A program made the translations under genes and the position numbers. Of a stretch of DNA of 28,529 nt, positions 1 to 8,298 are shown in pieces; the first letter of the stretch is position 1; each line of letters begins with the position of its first letter. The notes beneath the pieces were generated by a model. The model was not told where the DNA came from, searched no databases, and saw nothing but the letters and a program-made list of their open reading frames with translations. This DNA is from RGIG1934 sp964492545 (lineage in GTDB: Bacteria; Bacillota; Clostridia; Lachnospirales; Lachnospiraceae). The DNA is taken from the NCBI GenBank assembly GCA_964492545.1, contig CAZBKO010000019.1, forward strand, positions 1 through 28,529. Reading direction: 5' to 3'.

Positions 1-19
1 TCTCTGTTTTGTACAAAAA

Positions 20-664
20 TTAATTAGTTCCCCAAGGGGGTTCTGAACAGTTACGTTTAAATAATGAATTATAAGGTTGATCGTCAATGTGAAACACAGT
101 ATTTTCAAGTTCAGGAAGAAGCTGTTCTACAGTGACTTTCTCAACAGAATCCGCTTTAGTACCTTTTGCTTTTGGCTTTTTCACTTTCACTTTTAGTGGA
201 TGAATATGTGGAGATAGATGATTCTCATTAGAATCCCATATCCTATTAAAGAAGTCATAAAAAGTACCTACACCAGGAGTATTGCCAAACTCAAATCCAC
301 TGAGAATGGCGTAAAGAGGATTGATTTTAAGCTGAGCAGCCCAGTCTGTTGGAGAAGGAACTTTGAAATCAATGGACAAAAGATAGGAACGCTGCATACA
401 AGAAGGAGTTCTAGGAGCAGGACCATACTTAGAGTATTTACTTTGCATATAAGAATCTGTAAAAGATAAATCAAGATTCCAAAAGCGGTCAATGATATCC
501 CAGGTGGAACGGGCAATGGAATCCGGGTTAGGATAATATTTACGAAGATTTGTAACAACAAAGTTTTGGTAGTCAGTATGGCTACCACAGTTAATAGGTA
601 ACATAAAAATCGCCTCCATATCGAAAAATGATTGTCGCCGCGAGCGACGGTACTTATTAATCAA
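20..664 (-). pseudogene. Transposase, N-terminal part only
   Basis: 214-residue product resembling the N-terminal helical region of a DDE transposase family common in Clostridia; the segment around residues 118-143, with the motif GVGTFYDFFNRIW, is what I recognise. A basic Lys-rich stretch follows (about residues 156-170). The reading frame stops at 20-22, before any catalytic DDE domain, so the protein is a fragment or broken by a nonsense or frameshift change. A second minus-strand frame is open from about base 57 to the window edge, which would fit a frameshift, but I cannot confirm that it carries the family sequence. The rest of the element lies left of the window. A short GC-rich hairpin (667-679) sits just upstream of the start. 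The IS family is not assigned. Confidence 0.65.
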
Positions 665-734
665 TAGGCGCGAAGCGCCGCATTTTTCGATGTAGATGTC
701 AAGCTAATTTGGCAAAAAAAGTGGGGGATTTTAT

Positions 735-779
735 AAAAAAGGAATCTGAAAGCCTTATAAATACTGGCTTAGAGATTCC
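735..779 (-). terminator. Rho-independent terminator after the beta-helix gene
   Basis: On the minus strand, arms 779-766 and 754-741 pair as a 14-position stem with a two-base internal mismatch and an 11-base loop, followed by six T residues (plus-strand A run 735-740). It lies 75 bases past the stop of the beta-helix gene and separates it from the transposase fragment. The insertion-sequence end therefore probably lies between about 680 and 735. Confidence 0.75.
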
Positions 780-853
780 GAGAGATTATTACTTATATTT
801 AGTTATCTCATATCATTAATTATAAATTTTTATACTTTTATTGTCAAATATTA

Positions 854-2053
854 TCATTTAATGAATACCATATTTTTTACGTATTTTCTGCCTAGTGCAT
901 AATCAATTATTTGGGATTCCTTGAGGTTTGTCAAAAACTTATTTTTTCGTATTTTTACCTTATTGCACTTTGCCAGCGTTATCTCCGTATTATTGCTGAG
1001 TATTCTGTTTTTTTCAATTGTTACATTAAGTACCCAGCCCAAATTTTTCTTATATCCACCGACAGTAACGCCATTTTCTATATTATTTCTTATGACATTA
1101 TTCTTTACTTTGATATTCTTAGTTGAATACTTATATAGCGATGGTTTTCTTTCAGCTCCAATCTCTATTCCCCCACTGCATTTTGTGACCATGTTGTCAC
1201 TTATTGTCACATTCTGACCACCATCCACATATATTCCATAGGACGTAGCATTAGGTGAAATGCATTTTGTAACTGTATTCCCGGTTATCTCTATATTTCT
1301 TGGAAAATCTCTTGATGGGCTGGAACAGTAACCATAGTTTCCCGATACATCAATTCCGATATTACCAGTGTTGGAAATATAGTTATTGCTTATGGAAATA
1401 TTTTTTACATTTGCTGTTACTGATATGCATTCTGCCCAGCCTGTCTTACAGTTGTAAATGCTATTTTCTGATATTGTACCATTTTTGATGGATGATTTCG
1501 CACTATCACCAAATAGTATAATGCAATTGGCACAGCTGTCAGGCTTTTTAGGATTTGGAACTGATATATTGTAAATTCTGTTATCCTTTATTTGAAAATT
1601 GCTTGTTCCTGGGCCTACATATATCGCACATGCATCCTGCCCTCTGGCATTTGCAAATTCTAAACCTGATATATTTATATATTTTGCGCCCTCGATTCGC
1701 ATAAGTACCGGAGATTTCATATTCCTGCCACTGATGATTACACGCTCATTTTTCTCACTTCTGATTGTAATTTCACTGTCACGTTTTCCCTTAACTGAGC
1801 TTGGAATACTTACTTTTTCCCTGTATGTTCCTTTTCGTATAATCAGTGTATCACCTGCCCTGAGAGCCTTTATTCCTCTGTTTATTGTTTTAAATGGTCT
1901 GCTAAGTGTACCATTTGCTTTATCATTTCCATTTACCGAAACGTAATATGTTCTCCCCTGTGATGCATATGCTGTAGTGCGTACAAACACTGTTTCACAC
2001 ATAAGCAACATCAAAATTCCCAATACACACAATATTATTCTCTTATTCTTCAT
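854..2053 (-). CDS. Secreted right-handed beta-helix repeat protein
   Basis: Product of 399 residues. It begins with a signal peptide (basic MKNKR, hydrophobic core, cleavage probably near the AYA-SQ sequence around residue 30). A DUF1565-like N-terminal segment follows (TYYVSVNGNDKANGT), then many short parallel beta-helix coils with recurring 'ISxNxIxN'-type repeats, as in pectate-lyase-like and carbohydrate-active enzymes. No LPXTG or other anchor is visible, so it is probably released. Substrate unknown; a polysaccharide is a family-based guess. The start is the ATG at 2053, with GGAGG five bases upstream. A longer ORF from a GTG at 2065 would begin inside that ribosome binding site. It lies 24 bases downstream of the MATE gene and is probably cotranscribed with it; terminator at 735-779. 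Confidence 0.8.
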   Translation of the reverse strand: MKNKRIILCVLGILMLLMCETVFVRTTAYASQGRTYYVSVNGNDKANGTLSRPFKTINRGIKALRAGDTLIIRKGTYREKVSIPSSVKGKRDSEITIRSEKNERVIISGRNMKSPVLMRIEGAKYINISGLEFANARGQDACAIYVGPGTSNFQIKDNRIYNISVPNPKKPDSCANCIILFGDSAKSSIKNGTISENSIYNCKTGWAECISVTANVKNISISNNYISNTGNIGIDVSGNYGYCSSPSRDFPRNIEITGNTVTKCISPNATSYGIYVDGGQNVTISDNMVTKCSGGIEIGAERKPSLYKYSTKNIKVKNNVIRNNIENGVTVGGYKKNLGWVLNVTIEKNRILSNNTEITLAKCNKVKIRKNKFLTNLKESQIIDYALGRKYVKNMVFIK

Positions 2054-2077
2054 TTTTTCCTCCACGCATGAACGCTT

Positions 2078-3457
2078 CTAAACAATTACTCTTTTTTCAA
2101 GCCATTTTTCTCTTAGCAGTCTTATTAGGAACAGCACACCTCTTGCACACAGTTCAACACACATTGCTATCCACACACCTGTAAGTCCAAAATGTGGTGC
2201 TAGTATAAATGCAAGTAATATTCTTATTCCCCACATGCTTATGAGATTCAAAATACTTGGAACAAGTGTATCGCCTGCTCCTCTGAGGGCTCCTGTTACA
2301 ACTATTGATGTGGCATATAATGGCTCTGCAAATGCCTCAATTCTAAGAACTGTTGTGCCAAGCTTCTGCACTCCCTTGTCTGGTGTTAGCATTGCCATTA
2401 TCTGTGGTGCAAATAAGAACATAAACACCGCGAGAAATGACATAATCACTACTCCCAATGCAAGTGACAGTCTGGCATAATGTCTTGCCTGTTCCTTTTT
2501 GCCGGCACCTATGCTTTGTCCAACCAGCGTTGTGGCTGCTGATGCTATTCCGTAACCCGGCATATAACAGAAGCTCTCCGCCGTAACTGCCAAAGAATTA
2601 GCGGCAACAGACGCAGTTCCAAGCGGCGCAATAATGTGAGTGGACATTACCTGTGCCCCACACATTACTGTATGTTCAAAAGTCATAGGCAGTGCAATAT
2701 ATGCTGCATTCTTCATACATTTACTCTGTATTTTCCAGCTTCCCTTAGGACTAAGCTGCATATTTTTGGAGCGCGTACACAGATACCACATCATAATGAT
2801 GGCAATTATCAGCTCTGACAATGCTGTTCCAAGCGCTGCACCCTCAACTCCCAAACCTGCGCCATAGCATTTAAGGCTTAATTTACCCAAGCTTATCTGT
2901 CTTGTGGGAAATATTAATACTGCATTAAATATTACATCAAGGCCACACATTACGGCATTCAATATACTTGGAGTTTTCATATCACCGCTGCACTGCAGCA
3001 TGCTTCCTCCTAGGTATCTAAACTGTACCGCCGGCATGGATAATGAATATATTAGAAAATACATTGTTGCATCTCTTCGTATTGCCTTCTCTCCACCAAG
3101 CCATAATGGTAATTCAAAGCTTATAATACTTCCGGCCAATGCTATTAATATACTTAATATCATGCAGCAAATTATGGATTGCCTCAATACATTTGCTGCA
3201 TCATCCTTTTTTTTGGCCCCTATAAATTGCGCAACCTGAACTGAAAATCCCGTTGCTGCGCCTATGCATAAGCCACCTACAAGCCATGTTGATGTGGATA
3301 CCAATCCGATTGAAGCTGTTTGATTAGCTCCAAGGCTTCCAACCATGGCAGCATCTATGTATTGCATAACAACAGAACTTATTTCCGCAAGAATCGCTGG
3401 AATACTAAGCTTTAGGACTGTTTTTATATGTTGCTCTATACCTGTTATTTTACTCAT
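2078..3457 (-). CDS. MATE family efflux transporter
   Basis: 459-residue polytopic membrane protein with about 12 hydrophobic helices and the two-fold MatE repeat. Recognisable features are the N-terminal 'SIPAILAEISSVVMQYIDAAMVG' type helix 1 (residues about 18-40, written here only as a pattern) and 'GIASAATTLVGQSIGAGK' early in the second half. The family exports drugs or metabolites using Na+ or H+ gradients; the substrate here cannot be told. The ATG follows the TAA of the AAA ATPase gene with no gap, so the two were transcribed together. AAGGA about 11 bases upstream is the likely ribosome binding site, inside the end of the upstream gene. Confidence 0.9.
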   Translation of the reverse strand: MSKITGIEQHIKTVLKLSIPAILAEISSVVMQYIDAAMVGSLGANQTASIGLVSTSTWLVGGLCIGAATGFSVQVAQFIGAKKKDDAANVLRQSIICCMILSILIALAGSIISFELPLWLGGEKAIRRDATMYFLIYSLSMPAVQFRYLGGSMLQCSGDMKTPSILNAVMCGLDVIFNAVLIFPTRQISLGKLSLKCYGAGLGVEGAALGTALSELIIAIIMMWYLCTRSKNMQLSPKGSWKIQSKCMKNAAYIALPMTFEHTVMCGAQVMSTHIIAPLGTASVAANSLAVTAESFCYMPGYGIASAATTLVGQSIGAGKKEQARHYARLSLALGVVIMSFLAVFMFLFAPQIMAMLTPDKGVQKLGTTVLRIEAFAEPLYATSIVVTGALRGAGDTLVPSILNLISMWGIRILLAFILAPHFGLTGVWIAMCVELCARGVLFLIRLLREKWLEKRVIV

Positions 3458-4314
3458 TTAATAAAATTCCTTCTCATGTTTCTTGAAAAAATCATAATAT
3501 GCTCTCACATTTGGCAGCTCTGTCCAATCCTTTATATCAACTGTTTCTTCATCCATATCATATATCTTAGCATTCTTCATAGATAATAGAAATGGGGAAT
3601 GCGTAGCTATTACGAACTGACAACCGAAAAATCTTACTGACTCCTCAATAAATTTCATTAACTCCTGCTGTCTTTCCGGTGACAGACTGTTCTCAGGCTC
3701 GTCCAACAAATATAAAGCATTTTCCTTTATCTTTTCTTGAAAATATATAAATGCACTCTCACCATTGGAATGTTCTCTCACATTATCCATAAGATTATCT
3801 CTGATGTATTTTGACTGCGTTTTACTTCTTGATGAATTGATCTTTTCAGTTTATCATAATCTTCCAAAGAATTAAAAGCAAACTTTGAATATTTAGATTC
3901 CAGATAATCCTCAAACAAATCTTCACGTTTTCTATTAATTCCCTCATTGATATTTCGAAGGTTAAGCATATAATCAAATACATCATCACTTGTAATAATT
4001 CTGCTGCCATTTGGTATGCTGCGCTCCGTCTCGTAATCACACATCTTAAGATACTCCTCAAAGAAATTTGATCTGTTATACAATGTATCACGCTCCAGTT
4101 CAAGTTTCTGTGCTATTACATTAAGAGCTGTGGTTTTACCTGAACCATTTCCGCCATATAATATCGTAACAGGCTCGAAATCTATTTGTCTTAAATTATG
4201 TTTCGACAATATTCTAAACGGATAGAATGAATCATAACAGGTTCTTCTCAGATTAAAGAAAAAATCATCTTCCTCATCCTGAAGTGGAAATTTGAATTCT
4301 GATAAATATATCAT
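3458..4314 (-). pseudogene. AAA-family ATPase, frameshifted
   Basis: Two overlapping ORFs (3778-4314 and 3458-3790) together give one SMC/ABC-like AAA ATPase. The first carries Walker A (GGNGSGKT, about residues 54-61). The second carries Walker B with the signature-like LYLLDEPENSLSPERQQ, then a switch histidine region (VIATHSPFLLS). The first frame turns into nonsense just before its stop. The second frame stays open upstream of its first Met as SSRSKTQSKYIRDNL, which reads as natural sequence. The frame change lies near 3838-3845 and corresponds to one missing base. There is no homopolymer there, so true mutation is at least as likely as a read error. Such stand-alone ATPases often work with a partner gene; remnants of one lie upstream, overlapping by ATGA. 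Confidence 0.8.
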
Positions 4315-4588
4315 TGATTAACATACACCACCTTTTTCGTTGTCTCCGGCATTCTCATTTCGTTCTCATCTATATAATCCACCAGAAGCCAATATTATGA
4401 TTGTTGGCCGTTATTATCCTCATTGTAATTCTGCTTCGAACCACAAAATGCAGCTATAGTTCCACTATATTTTCTTTGAAAAAGTTAGGTTTTTCCCCAA
4501 CATATTCAAAATAACCATTTAATAACATTTCCAACTCCATATTTACAATATCACTAAAGTATGTATCTGGCAAGCACACAACTGCTAA
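4311..4588 (-). pseudogene. Decayed ORF remnants upstream of the AAA ATPase
   Basis: This otherwise empty stretch holds two protein-like pieces in different frames. The piece at 4454-4588 reads LAVVCLPDTYFSDIVNMELE and onward to a stop after NIVEL. The piece at 4311-4463 begins GTIAAFCGS, has one internal stop, then reads YWLLVDYIDENEMRMPETTK to a TGA that overlaps the ATG of the ATPase gene (ATGA). Balanced amino-acid composition and the translational-coupling overlap suggest a former gene translated with the ATPase. I do not recognise the family. This could be chance ORF sequence, but the ATGA junction argues against that. Confidence 0.4.
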
Positions 4589-4590
4589 CT

Positions 4591-4632
4591 AAAAAGAGTA
4601 TTAGGACAATTATTTCATATCCTAATACTCTT
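4591..4632 (-). terminator. Rho-independent terminator after the AraC-type gene
   Basis: Perfect 13-bp stem (4594-4606 with 4620-4632), 13-base loop, followed on the minus strand by a T run (plus-strand A run 4591-4595). It begins 9 bases past the stop of the AraC-type gene and insulates it from the decayed region. Confidence 0.85.
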
Positions 4633-4640
4633 GAAAGTCA

Positions 4641-5531
4641 TTATTTATGCTTTACCGGCACCCATATTCCACTCTCATAATCAACTGACTGTGGGTTACC
4701 ATCTCCATACCATTCAATGTTAGCTCCAAAAGAAACTTCATAGTCCGGATTTCCCGGCAGCCACTCACTGAAAAGTTTAGTATTGACTGACTGAAGTGAG
4801 CCTGGAAGTGGTCCAACGCATTTGAACTTTGCCCATGTGAGTTCCGGGAATTCATATGATACCATGCCTTCCGGCACCTCGCCATCCGTATACTCACCAG
4901 CTATCAAATATCTGAACCTGCCGTTTCCTCCAATATCATCTATGCATATACCATACATGCCCACCATACAGTTACAAATTGTTTCCTCAACATCATTTTC
5001 CGGTTTCACTCCTGAACATAACCTATCCATATATTTTTCAGAAAATTCCTGCCAAAACTTTGGTATTTCAGCATAGCTTGTATCCATTGAGAACTCTCTC
5101 TCAAAACCTACTAGCTTAAATCCAGTTACCTTTTCAATTACATAATCCATGTGATTTCCTCCTTGTACATCAATTCTTATTGTCAGCGGAAGAAAGATCT
5201 GCATCTTAGATGGATTCTTTTTAAGCTGAATAGGAGATACGCCATGAAATCTTGTAAATGCTTTGGTAAAACTTTCCGGCGTATCATATCCATACCTAAA
5301 AGCTATATCGATAACCTTTTCATCATCTTTGATAACATCAAGGGCAGCCATATACAGGCGTCTGTTTCTAAGATACTCCGCCATGGAATAGCCTGTAATT
5401 ATGCTGAATCCCTTCTGTAAATAAAATGAAGAAACTCCAACATACTCTGCCACCTTTATATCCTCATCTACATTGTATATGTTATCCTCCAGATAATTAA
5501 TCGTGCTTCTAATGCTCTCCATCCAATCCAT
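4641..5531 (-). CDS. AraC-family regulator with GyrI-like effector domain
   Basis: 296 residues. The N-terminal half (about 1-105) has two helix-turn-helix units of the AraC/XylS DNA-binding domain, ending in the family motif 'AFRYGYDTPESFTKAFTRFHG'-like segment (residues about 77-97). The C-terminal half (about 125-296) is a GyrI-like/AraE_binding domain that binds small molecules or cationic drugs in related regulators. The start is the ATG at 5531, preceded eight bases upstream by GAAGGGAG. The longer ORF start at 5567 has no such site. It follows the diguanylate cyclase gene by 77 bases on the same strand. The regulated target is not evident; no transporter is adjacent on this strand. Confidence 0.88.
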   Translation of the reverse strand: MDWMESIRSTINYLEDNIYNVDEDIKVAEYVGVSSFYLQKGFSIITGYSMAEYLRNRRLYMAALDVIKDDEKVIDIAFRYGYDTPESFTKAFTRFHGVSPIQLKKNPSKMQIFLPLTIRIDVQGGNHMDYVIEKVTGFKLVGFEREFSMDTSYAEIPKFWQEFSEKYMDRLCSGVKPENDVEETICNCMVGMYGICIDDIGGNGRFRYLIAGEYTDGEVPEGMVSYEFPELTWAKFKCVGPLPGSLQSVNTKLFSEWLPGNPDYEVSFGANIEWYGDGNPQSVDYESGIWVPVKHK

Positions 5532-5608
5532 AAAATGTCTCCCTTCGTCTGTAAAGACATTGTACAACCACTCTGTAAATTATTCCTGTCATTCTTTGCA
5601 CAAATTTG

Positions 5609-6751
5609 TCAGCATACTGTAACTGTATTCCCGCCGGCATTTTTGCTTAAGTATAATGCTCGATCTGCCATATCAACTAACTGCATAGGAAGCGTAATTA
5701 CTGATGGACTTCCAAGACACACACCCACACTTATTGTGACCACGTTGCTAACAGGTGAATATTCATGAATAATTGCTCTATCCTCAATTGATTTTCTATA
5801 TGCCTCAGCAATCTCTCTTATATTGCTGCATTCTTCTCCCTGCACAATTACAACAAATTCCTCTCCACCAAACCTAAACGCCTGTACATTTTCATTTTGA
5901 AGCTTGCCAAAGCATTCTCCCACCTGTCTGAGGCAGTCATCACCCTGTAAATGTCCGTAGCTGTCATTGTACATTTTAAACTTATCAATATCCATCATAA
6001 TAATTCCAATTTTTCCCGTAGTATTTCTCAATTCATCATATAAATCATAATATTTTTTCTGAAAACTGCGGTGGTTTCCAAGGTTCGTCAGCTGGTCGAC
6101 CATACTTAGATTCTCCAGCTCTCTACTTAACTGAATCGCTCTATTTCTTGAATCAGCCTCCTCCACACGTATCTTAGTAATTTTCCATCCAATCAATATT
6201 GATAGCAAAAACACACAGGAGCAATTAAGTATATCTGTTCTGAAATATTCAGCTGTCTTTGCAAAATAGCTTAATACAAATGTTAATGCAAGCGATAGAC
6301 TTCCCATACAGGTTGTCAAAATTGGCGGCATCACAAATATAATCTGTGAAATTACAAGTATAACTGCAAAAACAAGTGCCGATTCCTTTGTGCTGTATAC
6401 CGTTCCCAGAATTGAGCTTATTAATAACATATGAAACAAATATATGGATGATAAAACATAGCTTGCATGGACTCTTTGTTTCATTTTGCAAATAAAGGCC
6501 GCGCAGGCATATGCTATCATTTCAAGACAAATTATCATAACATAAATGAGCGCCAGCAATGGTGCAGCAAAAAATGTAAATGCCATAGCAATAACCACTA
6601 TACCAATAAATGATATAAATATGGATATCGTCTTAACCATAGATAAATTTGTATCTGCTACTTCATCTGCCCGTTTTCCAAAATATGTATCCTTGTAGCT
6701 GCATTTATGCTCATTATCCACAAATGCCCAGCTATAAAATAATTTCTTCAT
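5609..6751 (-). CDS. Membrane-anchored diguanylate cyclase (GGDEF)
   Basis: 380 residues: a short basic N-terminus, about six hydrophobic helices (residues 40-200), a linker helix, and a C-terminal GGDEF domain (about 215-378). The active-site loop reads RFGGEEF, a catalytically competent form, and the upstream metal-binding segment is IIMMDIDKFKMYND. The RxxD inhibitory site five residues before GGEEF is absent (the segment is NENVQAFRF), so product inhibition through that site is not expected. It makes c-di-GMP at the membrane in response to an unknown signal. It lies 36 bases downstream of the chemoreceptor pseudogene and was probably its operon partner. The ribosome binding site is weak (GGAAAA). 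Confidence 0.88.
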   Translation of the reverse strand: MKKLFYSWAFVDNEHKCSYKDTYFGKRADEVADTNLSMVKTISIFISFIGIVVIAMAFTFFAAPLLALIYVMIICLEMIAYACAAFICKMKQRVHASYVLSSIYLFHMLLISSILGTVYSTKESALVFAVILVISQIIFVMPPILTTCMGSLSLALTFVLSYFAKTAEYFRTDILNCSCVFLLSILIGWKITKIRVEEADSRNRAIQLSRELENLSMVDQLTNLGNHRSFQKKYYDLYDELRNTTGKIGIIMMDIDKFKMYNDSYGHLQGDDCLRQVGECFGKLQNENVQAFRFGGEEFVVIVQGEECSNIREIAEAYRKSIEDRAIIHEYSPVSNVVTISVGVCLGSPSVITLPMQLVDMADRALYLSKNAGGNTVTVC

Positions 6752-6787
6752 ATGCTAATTTTTCCATTCTTTTAGTTGTGTTTCCTG

Positions 6788-8114
6788 TTAATTCAATGTG
6801 AATTTACCGATTTGTTCGTTAAGCTCATCTGATAAATTTCTGAGCTCGTCGCTTGATGTAAGCATGTCATCACCGCTCTTCTCAAAATTATCTGCTATTT
6901 TCATTACACTTTCACAGGTTGATAAAATCACCTGAGTGCCTGCAGTCTGTTCCTCGGTTCCTGCAACTATATCCATAGCAACACTGTCAATTGAATGAAT
7001 TGCATCTGTAACAGTCTCCATATCCTTTGCAATGCTGTGCATGGTAGTATTGATATCATCAAATGATGTTTTAGTGTTTTCTATAACACCAGAGCTTTCA
7101 AGTACAGCTTGGGTGATTTTGAAACATAGAACAAAAAACTAATCAACCCGTTAAAATATGTGGTTTCCAATACATATTTTTTATATGAGTTTCACGGATT
7201 ATGGTATTATATTTAATAAAATTATAATTGCAATACATAAGATAACTATACCGATTGCTGAGAATATAAGTGAAGCTCTCTCCACTGATAAAACTGTTTC
7301 CTCAACATCTGAATCCGGTACCTGGCATACTGAAATGAAATTACTGCCCTCTATCTTATACAGATAAATATACTGATTTCCTATCTGCTCAAGATTGCTG
7401 TATTCATCATTTTCCTGCATATTCACAATTTTCTTTGAAACATTATCAGATAAAGTCCTAATATCATTTCCATTTGCTTCCTCATTATGTGAATTACCAA
7501 ATATAATTCCACTTGAAGCATCTACAATATATGCATAGCCGTGATCAAGAATCTTCTGTTCACGAAGCATTGCGTCCATGTCATTAAGCTGTACATCTGC
7601 TGATATTACACCAATAACATTATCCTTAGTATCCTTGATGTTAGCATAAACGGATACTATATAATTGCCGGTGCTTGAATCAAGATATGTTTCCCCAAAG
7701 GTTACGTCATCTGCCTTTAGACCATCCTTGTACCAAGGTCTGTCCTTCATTACCCAGTCAGCATCCGGTGTCCACATTTTATCAATATATGTTCCGTCCT
7801 CTAGTCCGCAATAGATTCCGGTAGGTATAGTATCAGGATAAGCATCTGCAATACTAAATAAATATTTTTCAATTGCATCCTTGTCCTCGCATGTTAACTC
7901 TATTGATTCCTTGATACTTCTCATGATTCCGATAGTCTCGCTTATCTGGCTTGATATCTTGCCCTCGACAGCTGTTGATGACAATGCAATCTGATCATAT
8001 GTATTATCAAGTACTACTATATGCCGTTACCCAAAAGACGCTTCCAAATACTAAAATAATAAGTGGCAGCATAAATACAATTAACTTTCCTTTAATTGAT
8101 CTTTTTTGTTTCAT
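6788..8114 (-). pseudogene. Methyl-accepting chemotaxis protein, frameshifted and internally deleted
   Basis: The start is the ATG at 8114, with AAAGGAG upstream. It encodes KQKRSIKGKLIVFML and a first membrane helix, but the frame closes at 8007-8009. The frame that continues the protein (VVLDNTYDQIALSSTAVEG, then 7984 down to 7199) is shifted by one extra or two missing bases near 8015-8030. That part is a dCache-type sensor domain (motif DRPWYKDGL, then FGETYLDSSTGNYIVSVY) ending in the second membrane helix, then a stop at 7199. HAMP and most of the signalling domain are gone. Only the last ~110 codons (about 7127-6788; ETVTDAIHSIDSVAMDIVAGTEEQ) remain. It cannot be a working receptor, although its promoter and ribosome binding site look intact. 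Confidence 0.88.
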
Positions 8115-8165
8115 TTGCTTTTTCTCCTTTGTTTACTAATTTCCCTACACTTTTGTACTATTAAT

Positions 8166-8194
8166 AGTATATATTTTCTATCATAAACCGTCAA
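8166..8194 (-). promoter_or_regulatory. SigA-type promoter of the chemoreceptor pseudogene
   Basis: On the minus strand: TTGACG (8194-8189), a 17-base spacer, TATACT (8171-8166), about 50 bases upstream of the ATG at 8114. A near-consensus vegetative promoter. It may still drive the downstream diguanylate cyclase gene, since no terminator is seen between. Confidence 0.65.
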
Positions 8195-8239
8195 TCCTAA
8201 TATTGACCTTTTCCTCAATATAGACTATTATTAATTCAG

Positions 8240-8270
8240 CTAAAGTTTACTTTAGGTACAGCATTATAAT
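8240..8270 (+). promoter_or_regulatory. AdhR/NmlR-type operator and -10 box upstream of merR
   Basis: Perfect inverted repeat CTAAAG-TTTA-CTTTAG at 8240-8255, followed by a consensus TATAAT at 8265-8270, 28 bases before the merR ATG. No good -35 box stands 17 bases upstream; the best candidate (TAAAGT, 18-base spacer) lies within the repeat. The layout is typical of MerR-family promoters that need DNA distortion by the activator. The repeat closely resembles the CTTAAAG-N4-CTTTAAG box reported for Bacillus subtilis AdhR. This supports autoregulation of the merR-DUF2752 pair. Confidence 0.6.
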
Positions 8271-8298
8271 CCATAAGATTGAACGAGGTGTGAACAAT

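Noticed and set aside
24..45. Near-palindrome GTTCCCCAAGGGGGTTC in the transposase fragment
   Set aside because: Considered as an insertion-sequence end or attachment site, but it lies inside the preserved coding frame and has no second copy in the window.
667..679. GGCGC-GAA-GCGCC hairpin upstream of the transposase fragment
   Set aside because: Only 5 bp and in a locally GC-rich patch. It could block read-through into the transposase, but there is no support beyond the pairing.
7153..7180. AT-rich hairpin considered as a terminator
   Set aside because: The stem has a single G-C pair, so it is too weak; kept only as part of the deletion-junction observation.
8156..8169. Perfect palindrome TACTATTAATAGTA near the chemoreceptor promoter
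   Set aside because: All A/T except the ends and overlapping the -10 region; such palindromes are common by chance in this AT-rich DNA.
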